Source of the DNA: an uncultured Tenacibaculum sp.
GTDB lineage: Bacteria; Bacteroidota; Bacteroidia; Flavobacteriales; Flavobacteriaceae
DNA length: 64,000 bases
Direction: 5' to 3'
Assembly (NCBI GenBank): GCA_947497895.1
Contig: CANMIL010000005.1
Span: forward strand, 1 to 64,000
Shown: positions 17,359 to 26,618 of the stretch, in pieces
Numbering within the stretch: position 1 is the stretch's first letter
Layout of the letters: each line of letters begins with the position of its first letter
Translations under genes and position numbers: made by a program
The notes under the pieces: model-generated
The model's input: the letters and a program-made list of their open reading frames with translations, nothing else
What the model was told of the DNA's origin: nothing
Database searches by the model: none

Positions 17359-19632
17359 TTACTTTATTTCGATAATCTTAAAAGTAGAACGCCTATTTAA
17401 TTGGTGTTCCTCCTCCGAACAGGTTTTTCCATCTTTACATTTATTCAATAATTGTGTTTCTCCATACCCTTTGTAAATCATCCTCCTAGGATCTACTCCT
17501 TGTTCTATTAAATAATTATACGTTGCTCTTGCTCTTTTCTCGGATAATTTCAAGTTGGTAATTGCCTTCCCTTTACTATCAGTATGCGACTCTACCTTAA
17601 TAGATAGTTTAGGGTATTTCTTAAGTACCTCAACAATTTTAGCTAATTCAATTTTTGCATCTTCCCTAATATAGCTCTCACTATAATCAAAGTAAATAGG
17701 ATTTAATATAGACGCTACATCGCTTCCTAGGGCTAACGCGACTCTACTTTTTACCAACGAAATATCTTCTTTAACTTCCCCATCTCTTATTTTTTCCAAA
17801 TCGACCTCGTACTCTTCCGTTTGATAATCTTCCTTTTCCACACGCAAAAACGCCAATTGATTTGTTTTTACATTCTGAAACTCATAATTCCCGTTTGCAT
17901 CTGAAGTAACACTATCAATAACATCACCATTTATATCCAATAAAGAAATAACTCCATTAGATATTCCTTCCCCTGTTTTTTTATCCTTTAACTGTCCTCC
18001 AACACCTATTATTTCGGGAATTGCCTTTTTTAGGGCAAAATCTACCACTCTCTCATTTGAATCCAAATCCTTCTCTATAGCCTGATATGATTCTTTATGA
18101 GCCTTTATATAGGATATCAACTTTATATTTTGCTCTGCAAATTGATAATACCCATCGAAACCTGTTTCCGTTTGTCCCAACTGTTTATTATCTTCACCAT
18201 ATAAGACAACTCCAGCATTCTCTATTGGAACACCTTCTTTTTGATCAATAACTTTTCCCCCAATTATTACATATTCTGGCACTTCAAACTCACGCTCTTT
18301 TTGCACCTTATAAATATCATCACTTCCTACCTCACTAACTCTATTTGAAGCAAAATACCCCACTCCTTCTTCATTAATCATAAAGGCAAAATCGTCATAG
18401 GTGCTGTTTACAGGTTCGCCAATATTATAAGCTCTTTTATAAATCCCCTCATTATTTAACTTGGCAATATATATATCCAACCCCCCCATAGTACCGGCTT
18501 CATTCGAAGAAAAATATAAAATATTCGTTTTTTTATCTATAAATGGAAACATTTCATTTCCTACAGTATTCAACACTGTCATGTTTTTAGGCTCTCCAAA
18601 GGAGCCATCTTCAAAATAGGAAACTCTATACAAATCTGATCCCCCTTTACCTCCTGGTTTGTTTGAAATGAAGAACAAAGTCCTATTGTCAGCACTAAGT
18701 GCGGGATGCCCTACAGAATACTCTTCATGATTGTATGGAAAAGGCTTAATATTTTTCCATTCTCCATCCTTATAGGAAGCTATGTAAATATTAAGGGTAA
18801 CAATGCCATCTTTGTTTTTTCGTAAACGACTTTTATAATAGTCATTTCTGGTAAAAAACAAGGTCTTCCCATCATTGGTAATGGTTAGAGGCCCTTCATT
18901 GAATGGTGAATTTATATCTCCTTTAATAGGTTTAAACTTGTTAGAAGTACTATCCAATATAAAAATATCCGAAGCCGTTTTACTCCTCTTCTTTGCATTC
19001 AAATGTTGTCCCGCAACATACACTTTTCCTCTTCCTATAAACACGGGATATTCCGATAAATCGGTATTCAACGCAAAATCGGTTACCGTAAAAACTCCAT
19101 AATTATCAATAGTTTTCTCATCTTTTTTCACTTGGCTTTCGCCTATATATCGTAGTCCTTTGCTGTCATAATAAGTAGTTAATAAACTATCAGCCAATTG
19201 ATGCTGATCCAAAGATTTTAATACTTGTCCATATCGATAATTATCAACTAATGATGGTTTTACATTTGAAGACTCATAATACTTTTTATACCACTCACTT
19301 GCTTTTTTAAAATCTCTATTAAAATAACTGGCTCCTGCCAATCTTCTGAACAATTCAGGATCCTTAACACCACTATCTAATACTTTTTTATAAATATCAA
19401 AAGCATTTATGTACTTTAAATGATCATATTCCTCTTTTGTATGATATACGGTTACTTCCTGCGTAAAACCCAGCTGCGCTCCTAACATGAAAAATAATAG
19501 GATTCTCACCTTAACTACGGATAAATTAATCAATAAGTTATTTTTTTTGCTATAACAGACACCTCCGTTGTTTATGTTGAGATTGTTAAGTTGTTTACTC
19601 ATCTGTTTATATTTGATTAAATACAATATCAT
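17359..19632 (-). CDS. OmpA-family protein with TPR, PD40 and Ig-like domains (T9SS-associated)
   Basis: A 757-residue protein. TPR-like helices at about 60-150, six-bladed WD40-like/PD40 repeats at about 195-450 (DGKTLFFTRND, LSADNRTLFFISNKPGGKGGSDLYR, ILYFSSNEAGTMGGLDIY), two carboxypeptidase-regulatory-like beta domains at about 460-640, and the peptidoglycan-binding OmpA domain at about 650-757 (IYFDYSESYIREDA, SHTDSKG, NLKLSEKRA, GYGET, NRRSTF). This layout is typical of proteins paired with PorP/SprF in T9SS. The signal peptide (ILLFFMLGAQLGFTQ) begins 42 residues in; a GTG at 19509 would give an ordinary one, so the ATG at 19632 may be too early. It sits downstream of PorP/SprF on the same strand. 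Confidence 0.92.
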   Translation of the reverse strand: MILYLIKYKQMSKQLNNLNINNGGVCYSKKNNLLINLSVVKVRILLFFMLGAQLGFTQEVTVYHTKEEYDHLKYINAFDIYKKVLDSGVKDPELFRRLAGASYFNRDFKKASEWYKKYYESSNVKPSLVDNYRYGQVLKSLDQHQLADSLLTTYYDSKGLRYIGESQVKKDEKTIDNYGVFTVTDFALNTDLSEYPVFIGRGKVYVAGQHLNAKKRSKTASDIFILDSTSNKFKPIKGDINSPFNEGPLTITNDGKTLFFTRNDYYKSRLRKNKDGIVTLNIYIASYKDGEWKNIKPFPYNHEEYSVGHPALSADNRTLFFISNKPGGKGGSDLYRVSYFEDGSFGEPKNMTVLNTVGNEMFPFIDKKTNILYFSSNEAGTMGGLDIYIAKLNNEGIYKRAYNIGEPVNSTYDDFAFMINEEGVGYFASNRVSEVGSDDIYKVQKEREFEVPEYVIIGGKVIDQKEGVPIENAGVVLYGEDNKQLGQTETGFDGYYQFAEQNIKLISYIKAHKESYQAIEKDLDSNERVVDFALKKAIPEIIGVGGQLKDKKTGEGISNGVISLLDINGDVIDSVTSDANGNYEFQNVKTNQLAFLRVEKEDYQTEEYEVDLEKIRDGEVKEDISLVKSRVALALGSDVASILNPIYFDYSESYIREDAKIELAKIVEVLKKYPKLSIKVESHTDSKGKAITNLKLSEKRARATYNYLIEQGVDPRRMIYKGYGETQLLNKCKDGKTCSEEEHQLNRRSTFKIIEIK

Positions 19633-19855
19633 ATTGTTAACTTCTTATTCTAAGTACCAATACACATTGCATTTTGTTTAGGTTTAGTTTCGTTTAATTT
19701 TTATGATTTTGCCAATTCAGCGTAATCAAGAGAGAAAAACTAGTTCTAGTTGATAACAATTTTTATAAACAATCGCATATGACTTCCGTTTTTGTTAATC
19801 TCTCTTAATTACTAGAGTTGACACCCCATCGCCATTCTGACATATTATTATGAAC

Positions 19856-19881
19856 ACAAGATGTAACCGAATACATCTTGT
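19856..19881. promoter_or_regulatory. Perfect stem-loop between porP-like and ompA-like genes
   Basis: ACAAGATGTA and TACATCTTGT form a perfect 10-bp stem with a 6-base loop, 44 bases after the PorP/SprF stop. There is no T-run on the minus strand, so it is more likely an RNA-stabilising or processing hairpin than a full terminator. Confidence 0.5.
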
Positions 19882-19924
19882 ATTTATTAAAATTGATTCA
19901 ATCCTATTAAGCGTTTTTTGTTTA

Positions 19925-20866
19925 TTAAAAAAACCTTGGAGATAAGACCCTAGTTCCTCTTCCCTCTCCTACATCTACCTTTAGAAATATTCCATGTGAT
20001 CCGCTATTAAAGTTGCTTAATTCATTGGTATCAAAATCATAAGAATACCCCATCATAAATCGATCATTCACTTGAAATGCTGCCAAAGCACTAACAGCCG
20101 TATCTAAACGGTATCCTGCTCCTAAAGTAAACTTATTATTAAATAAAAAATTTGCTGATAAATCCACTGTTAAAGGGGCACCACTAGTATATTTTGTCAA
20201 AAAAGCGGGTTTAAACTTCACACTTTCATTAATAGGCAATACATAGCCTCCTATTAAATAAAAAGTAGCTCTTTCTCGTGCCGTCGAAATATTGGTATCG
20301 TCATAGAAATCTGAAGAAATTAAGTTAGGTACAGAAAAACCAACATACCAAACATCACTATAAGCGTAAATACCTGCTCCAATTATTGGACTAAACCGAT
20401 TGTTTACATTTGCTTGAAATCGCGGGTCAGTGGTATTGTATATATCCAACTTGGTGTAATCAATATTTAACACCTTAAGCCCTCCTTTTAATCCAAAAGA
20501 TAGACTTACATATTGATCTAAAGAAACTTTGTACGACATATCCGCAGCTGCAATAATTGTACTTGATGGTCCAATAGACTCGCTAACCGCCATTGCTCCT
20601 ATACCTAATGTTTCGCTTTGTAACGGACTACTAAACGCCAAATTAATAGTTCTTGGAGCACCTTCAATTCCAGTCCATTGTGCACGATATTGACTTGTCA
20701 AACTAGCTATATCAGTTGTTCCCACATAGGCAGGATTAAAAATATTTGGAGCATACATATATTGTGTGTACTGCGTATCTTGCTGCGCAATTGTTTCTCC
20801 TAAAAGACTAAGGTATATGGATAAAACCATCAATAGCCTTATCATTTTATGTATTATTCTTTTCAT
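19925..20866 (-). CDS. Type IX secretion system membrane protein PorP/SprF family
   Basis: A 313-residue protein with a signal peptide ending ETIAQ. The start of the mature protein (QDTQYTQYMYAPNIFNPAY) and the following SQYRAQWTGIEGAPRTI are diagnostic of the PorP/SprF family, outer-membrane barrels tied to T9SS. Repeated amphipathic strands continue to the C-terminus. SprF-type proteins help deliver particular T9SS substrates, usually the one encoded next door. Here that would be the CHU_C-tailed protein upstream on the same strand, separated by about 1.7 kb of repeats, with the OmpA-family partner downstream. Confidence 0.95.
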   Translation of the reverse strand: MKRIIHKMIRLLMVLSIYLSLLGETIAQQDTQYTQYMYAPNIFNPAYVGTTDIASLTSQYRAQWTGIEGAPRTINLAFSSPLQSETLGIGAMAVSESIGPSSTIIAAADMSYKVSLDQYVSLSFGLKGGLKVLNIDYTKLDIYNTTDPRFQANVNNRFSPIIGAGIYAYSDVWYVGFSVPNLISSDFYDDTNISTARERATFYLIGGYVLPINESVKFKPAFLTKYTSGAPLTVDLSANFLFNNKFTLGAGYRLDTAVSALAAFQVNDRFMMGYSYDFDTNELSNFNSGSHGIFLKVDVGEGRGTRVLSPRFF

Positions 20867-21094
20867 CTGTTCACCTTTGTTATTTTACCGCTATTTACTT
20901 TACCTATTTATTCAATGCCACAATGGTCACTTTAAGCACGTAGCCATCTCTATATCAAGGCATTTATTTATATACTTTAACTTATTTTTCTGGGGGAGGT
21001 TTTATCTTGTTCTTTTATTTTTCTTTATGATACTTTTTGGCTATTAGCTTTTAGCTATTAGTCTTTAGTTTTGTCTGTAATGTCCTTCATACTC
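20867..21094. other. Spacer upstream of PorP/SprF
   Basis: No gene. The stretch TTGGCTATTAGCTTTTAGC near 21037 is a short imperfect tandem repeat of the type also seen near 58000. Confidence 0.35.
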
Positions 21095-21546
21095 ATTTGT
21101 CAGTTCGAGTGATTTTGTGTAGTACAACGAAACAAAATTGTATCGAGAACTACTCGCTATCATTATTCTATTAAACCTCGAACTTTTTAACACTTCTCGA
21201 TACTAAGTTGCACTCCGCATAGCTTCGTTTAACTTCACTCGAAGTGACAAACGTTTTACAACGTCACCCTGAACTTGTTTCAGGGTCGCATAACAACACT
21301 CAACTTCAACAGGATGATGAGATGCTGAAACAAGTTCAGCATGACAACCTATTTTTTTGATGTAAGCACGTCATTTCGAATGAGCCTGATAAGAGCGATT
21401 GAGAAATCTAATTACTCAAACATATTTAGTACTCTATTAAGATTTCTCCTTTTAGTCGAAATGACTTAATACTATTAGAACACTTCTCGATACAAAATTT
21501 CACTCTACATTGCTTCGTTTAACTTCACTCGACGTGACATGCACTC
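21095..21546. repeat. Interspersed repeat cluster 2
   Basis: Order B (21101-21250), C (21262-21344), A (21370-21466), then a partial B end (ACTTCTCGATAC...CTTCACTCGACGTGACA). The sequences match cluster 1 closely, for example GGGTCGCATAACAACACTCA in family C. Confidence 0.85.
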
Positions 21547-21889
21547 GGTGTACCATTAATAAAAAATAAAAGAACTTTGATCATTTTCTATAAAAATCGA
21601 ACGAGTGAGAAGTAACCCTTACCATGATGCGATTACTCCTCATCGCTCGAAAAATCCGAACAAGCCTTAGACCTTAGTGTACTAGTTTGCTATTAACCCC
21701 TATTTTAACAGCCTTCTTTTATAAGCCATCTTGCTCGAACCTAAAACACATCTAAATATTTATATCATCATACCTTCAGACTTTCATGATATTACAAAAC
21801 TGAGGGGCAGTTTTTCGTTATTCAATTGAATTGAAAAATCCAATGTTAATTCTTACTATTGAATACACTCTGAGCTTTTTTGATACCTA
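21547..21889. other. Spacer between repeat clusters
   Basis: No gene. It contains CGAACGAGTGAGAAGTAACC near 21599 followed by CGCTCGAAAAATCCG. This is a fourth repeat type, also at about 16665 and 22451. Confidence 0.45.
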
Positions 21890-22515
21890 ACCGTCATTTC
21901 GAATGAGCCTGATAAAAGCGATTGAGAAATCTGCTACTATCGCTTACTTTCAATGGTATTCTATACTCAGTTAAGATTTCTCCCTAAGGTCGAAATGACT
22001 ATTGTACTCATTTGTCAGTTCGAGTGATTTTGTGTAGTACAACGAAACAAAATTGTATCGAGAACTACTCGCTATCATTACTCTATTAAACCTCCAACTT
22101 GTGAACACTTCTCGATACTAAGTTGTACTCCGCATTGCTTCGTTTAACTTCACTCGAACATATTCAGTACTCAATTCAGATTTCTCACCTTAGCCTGCCT
22201 TGAATGACAGTCAAAAGGTTCGAAATGAAATAGTAAACATTTGTCAGTTCGAGTGATTTTGTGCAGTACAACGAAACAAAATTGTATCGAGAACTACTCG
22301 CTATCTCGCTTTGTCTTAAGACTCAACCTTTTTAACACTTCTTGATACTAAGTTCCACTCCGCATTGCTTTGTTTAACTTCACTCGAAGTGACATGTATG
22401 AGCCGTATCATTATCAAAAAATAAAAGAACTTTGATCGTTTTCTATAAAAATCGAACGAGTGAGAAGCAATCCAAACTACGCGATGACCTCTTCTCAAGT
22501 CTCATTCGAAATGGT
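21890..22515. repeat. Interspersed repeat cluster 3
   Basis: Order A (21891-21999), B (22014-22155) running directly into the tail of an A copy (to 22228), B (22240-22394), then the CGAACGAGTGAGAAGC type at about 22451-22510. The joining of B to A within one copy shows recombination between repeats. Confidence 0.85.
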
Positions 22516-22558
22516 TAAGCAAATGTTTTATAATTACTATAACCTTTGAGACTTTACA

Positions 22559-23797
22559 CTAGTCCGTTGATAGGTATAAATACCCAGCCTTTTCTAGACG
22601 TTGTGTTGTTCCATTTTTATCTACATCGTATCGCAATACATAGAAATAGGTACCCGATGGCAATAGCTCGGTTTCTCCATCGGCTATTCCTCTAAATACA
22701 TTATCAACATTGTTATAATTGATAGCACTATAAAGCTTGGCTCCCCAACGATTGTAAATATCTAGTGTATTGTTTTTAAACTCATTGACCTCATGAATTC
22801 TTAAAAAATCATTTTTACCATCACCATCTGGCGATACGGCATTCCATACTACTGAATTGTCGGTATTTGGTAATATTATATCTGTCTTCGCTTTTGCCAA
22901 AGTGTATACCTGAATACCATTTATCAAATTCGTAGAAGCGCTAATGGTTTTGTCCACTGAATTTACTGTGTTGTTAATAAGTTCTTCCCATGCCCCCTGC
23001 TCAGTATTCCAACGGGCAATACGCAACTCTTCTGGATTCGTTACTAAACTTTGTGGAGTAGTTGTTAATTCATCCCAAGAAAGTGTAATGGTAATTTCTT
23101 CATCAGCTTGCTTATTCTCTAACAACCAATATTCTTGATCGTTTACGATTTCTATATTTCCAATTCTTGCCCCTTCAGGGTAGGTTAGTAATGGATTTTC
23201 ATTCGTATAACGCACGGCATAACGCGCGGTTGCACTACTAGGTGCACTTAATGCTGCAAAACGGTAAAATTCATTGTTTCCAATAGGGTAGGCATAGGCT
23301 GTATTTCCAACTTTGGTTACAAAACCATCTACATAGCTAGAATTACTGGTGTTAACCGAGCTTGCACCACTTTGTAAGACCAATTCTCCATTATCGTTTA
23401 GGGTATTTACAATACCTTCTGTTAAATTGAGTTGGTTTTTTACATGTACCATGCTTTGTAAACTCACGGCATCATTTTCACCTGAGGTATTAAGTACACT
23501 CAAATTATACACATACAAAGGCTCGCTACCTTCAACAACTTGTCGCTGGTTGCCTTGCAAACGAATAAGCCCCTCATTCATATAATCGAACATACCATTG
23601 TTTGTGATACCATCATAAACATACAACTCACCATCGTTCATAAAAGTGGCGTTGGTGGCATTAGTAAACCCTTCTACAATACTGAGTTGTGTATTGGGTA
23701 ATACCGTGAACTCTCCCGTATTAGAGGTTTGTGCAACACATAGCATGTTTGAAATGATACAGCAAAAGGCTATCATATATTTCTTATGTTTTCTCAT
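22559..23797 (-). CDS. Gliding motility-associated C-terminal (CHU_C) domain protein, T9SS substrate
   Basis: A 412-residue protein. A signal peptide ends MLCVAQ. A beta-solenoid-like N-terminal half follows (LSIVEGFTNATNATFMNDGELYVYDG in segments, with repeated LNLTEGIVN-type turns). Residues about 315-412 are the type B T9SS sorting domain: NAVSPDGDGKNDFLRI, LDIYNRWGAKLY, LPSGTYFYVL and a terminal AGYLYLS. Type B tails direct secretion by T9SS with help from SprF-like proteins, and such a gene (19925) lies next downstream. Probably a surface adhesin or matrix protein. Codon use looks like its neighbours. Confidence 0.92.
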   Translation of the reverse strand: MRKHKKYMIAFCCIISNMLCVAQTSNTGEFTVLPNTQLSIVEGFTNATNATFMNDGELYVYDGITNNGMFDYMNEGLIRLQGNQRQVVEGSEPLYVYNLSVLNTSGENDAVSLQSMVHVKNQLNLTEGIVNTLNDNGELVLQSGASSVNTSNSSYVDGFVTKVGNTAYAYPIGNNEFYRFAALSAPSSATARYAVRYTNENPLLTYPEGARIGNIEIVNDQEYWLLENKQADEEITITLSWDELTTTPQSLVTNPEELRIARWNTEQGAWEELINNTVNSVDKTISASTNLINGIQVYTLAKAKTDIILPNTDNSVVWNAVSPDGDGKNDFLRIHEVNEFKNNTLDIYNRWGAKLYSAINYNNVDNVFRGIADGETELLPSGTYFYVLRYDVDKNGTTQRLEKAGYLYLSTD

Positions 23798-24461
23798 GTG
23801 TTTTCTTTTAATTGGTTTTATTCTATATTACTTTTACTCTAGTTTACTTTTCTTTTATCATTTTAGCTCACTCTGTGTGATGCGATACTGAAACAAGTTC
23901 AGCATGACGACATTGCTTTTATCTCACTTTAGTCTGTTTTAAATGACAGTCAAAAAGTTAGAAATGACACAGTACTATCAGAATACTTCTCGATACTAAA
24001 TTGTACTCCACTTTGCTTCGTTTGACTTCATTCAAAGTGACAGATCGATATAAACAGTCACCTTGTTGTTTTATTTCCAACCGTCATTTCGAATGAGCAT
24101 GATAAGAGCGATTGGGAAATATCATTACTCAAACATATTTAGTACTCTATTCAGATTTCTCCTTTCACTCGAAATGACACTTTACTTTCATTTGTCAGTT
24201 CGAGTGATTTTGTGCAGTGCAACTAAACAAAATTGTATCGAGAACTACTCTCTATCATTACTCTATTAAACCTCGTACTTCTAAATACTGAATTCCACTC
24301 CGTTTCGCTTTGTTCAATCTCACTCGAAGTGACATACTTTTCTTTATCATTTTATACTTTTTAATTAAACTTCATTTTTTTTGCTTGAAACCCTACTTTT
24401 TTTTAGCTAGATTTACGCTTTACAAAAGCACGCCAGACAGGGACCATTTCTCATAAATAAT
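23798..24461. repeat. Interspersed repeat cluster 4
   Basis: From 23878 to about 24335: the end of C (GATACTGAAACAAGTTCAGC), an A tail, a B tail, a full A (24083-24178) and B (24196-24333). The last 120 bases before the next gene are unique and A/T-rich. No gene is seen. Confidence 0.8.
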
Positions 24462-25793
24462 TTATTGTCCTAAATAAATAAAGGTATTAGCATCTAAAGT
24501 ACGATTGGTAGTAGAAACCAAGGCATTGCTTCCTCCAGGATTGACATTACCCACAGTAACAGTATGCGTATGAGCACCATTATTTAAAATAGGTGCTCCA
24601 GGCCCAGTATCACCTCCACCAGTTCCACCAACTCTTAAAAAATTACTACCTGCGCCATCTCCATTCGTGTTTCTCTGAATTCTATGTGAATGACTTCCAT
24701 TATTACTCGTAGTACCCGAATGATTATGTGTTAAATTCGGCAAGTCTCCACTGCTCCATAAATTATCGGTATTTCCAGCAATACCTCCTACTGTAGAGGC
24801 ATCCCCATCAATATCAGCAATATAAGTAGCTGTTTCTTGTCCATTCCCAGAGGTTTGAGGTAAATTTGTTGTAGTTGCTCCAAATAAAGTTTCGAAACGC
24901 GCTCTCTGTGCATCTGTCAAAGTAGATTTATCACGACCGTCTAACAATATCCAACCACTATGGTCTCCTGTTTGCACCCCCTGTTTAAGATCTCCATATT
25001 GAGCCCCACCTAAAACTTGACCATTAATAATAACATTACCCTCACTGGTAATTCTCATTTTTTCGGTAAAAGTAGTTCCTTCTACACCATACTGTCCTCC
25101 TGCTCCTTGCTCTGTAAAAAAGGCCAAGTCTCCATCTCGAGACAAAGTACTTTCACTAGATGTAGCTATGGCTCTTAATGCCACTAAGGGATGATTTTGG
25201 TTTACATCTCTGTAACCAGTAAATAGTATTTGTCGATAATTATCAACCGTATTCTCATAATTTCTAAACTGAAATGTAGCCCCTGTTGAGTTATCTTCAT
25301 TTAAGACCAATTTATTAGAAGGAGTTGAAGTACCTATTCCTACTCTGTCATTTGTTCCATCAATTACTAAGGTATTGCTATCAAAATTGACGTTATCTGT
25401 AACCCCAAGGGTTCTACCAGTTCCTATCGTCCCATTATCATCATAAATATTAGTTTGACTATTTGTGTTGGTTAGTTGTTGCCAAATTGTTCCATCAAAA
25501 TAATAAAAACCCGCTGCGGTTACATTAATTGTTTTCCCAGCAGGTGTCGTTGCCGCTGCGGTTACGTATACCATAGTAGCTGTTTCATCTGCCACGTACT
25601 CGGCATTTTTGGCAGCCAGTTGATCTCCAGTCAAGGTAGGAATGGTAATACCATCTGCTGAAGTAGCCATAGCTGGCGCTCCAACTACTTGTAAATTAGT
25701 AGCGGGTGTTTTGGTTCCAACACCCAATTTTTCTTGGGCTTGTATGGTAGCTCCCAGTATGAGTAGCACTACAAATAAAATTTTATTTTTCAT
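24462..25793 (-). CDS. Fibre-like surface protein with tail-collar-like C-terminus
   Basis: A 443-residue secreted protein with a signal peptide ending TIQAQ. The N-terminal module (KLGVGTKTPATNLQVVGAP, SADGITIPTLTGDQLAAK, GFYYFDGTIWQQL) is nearly the same as in the neighbour at 26619. Next comes IYDDNGTIGTGRTLG, a DRVGIGTSTPSNKL module, then a C-terminal domain from about residue 265 (GDLKQGV, DHSGWILLDGRDKSTL, LPNLTHNH, GAHTHTV, NTFIYLGQ). That domain is close to the end of the giant protein at 7212 and resembles phage tail-collar domains, where paired His residues bind metal in the trimer axis. Probably a trimeric surface fibre. Confidence 0.8.
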   Translation of the reverse strand: MKNKILFVVLLILGATIQAQEKLGVGTKTPATNLQVVGAPAMATSADGITIPTLTGDQLAAKNAEYVADETATMVYVTAAATTPAGKTINVTAAGFYYFDGTIWQQLTNTNSQTNIYDDNGTIGTGRTLGVTDNVNFDSNTLVIDGTNDRVGIGTSTPSNKLVLNEDNSTGATFQFRNYENTVDNYRQILFTGYRDVNQNHPLVALRAIATSSESTLSRDGDLAFFTEQGAGGQYGVEGTTFTEKMRITSEGNVIINGQVLGGAQYGDLKQGVQTGDHSGWILLDGRDKSTLTDAQRARFETLFGATTTNLPQTSGNGQETATYIADIDGDASTVGGIAGNTDNLWSSGDLPNLTHNHSGTTSNNGSHSHRIQRNTNGDGAGSNFLRVGGTGGGDTGPGAPILNNGAHTHTVTVGNVNPGGSNALVSTTNRTLDANTFIYLGQ

Positions 25794-26618
25794 GATTGTT
25801 TACTTTTATTCTTGTTACTTTAACTTGTTTATTTCTTATTGGAATTTCTTGGTTTCCAAAAAATATTCCTTTTGCTCTTTTCAGATTTCTCGTTTCACTC
25901 GAAATGACATGGTACTATTCGAATACTTCTCGATACAAAGTTGCACTCCGCATTGCTTCATTTAACTTCACTCGAAGTGACAGATTGTTATAAACGTCAC
26001 CCTGATTTTTAATATCCGAACCTCATTTCAAATGAGCCTGTTCAGTGCGATTGAGAAATCCATTGTTATTTCATTTTATCAATGAAACTAAGTACTCGGT
26101 TGAGATTTCTCGTTTCACTCGAAATGACATGGTACTATTCGAATACTTCTCGGTACAAAGTTGTACTCCGCGTTGCTTCGTATAACTTCACTCGAAGTGA
26201 CAGATCGTTACAAACGTCACCATGAACTTGTTTCAGGGTCGCATAACAACACTCAACTTCAACAGGATGATGAGATGCTGAAACATGTTCAGCATGACAA
26301 CCTATTTTTTTATGTCAGCATGTCATTTCGAATGAGCCTGCTAAGAGCGATTGAGAAATCCGTTGTTAGTTCATTTTATCAATGAAACTAAGTACTCGGT
26401 TGAGATTTCTCGTTTCACTCGAAATGACGTCATATTATTCAAATACTTCTCGATACAAAGTTGAACTCCGCATTGCTTCGTTTAACTTCACTCGAAGTGA
26501 CATAATACTTATTTCGAAAGTGCTTGTTCTAAATACCAAAGAAGTCTTGTTAATCTCTTTATGCTTCTTTTGATATATTCTAAAGTACTTGAGGCTAATA
26601 CCGACACCCTTTTCACTT
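25794..26618. repeat. Interspersed repeat cluster 5
   Basis: From about 25874 to 26512: A and B tails, an A copy with a different centre (26030-26128), B tail, C (26215-26299), A (26322-26428), B tail. The block AGATTTCTCGTTTCACTCGAA recurs three times and shows repeated local duplication. No gene is seen. Confidence 0.8.
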
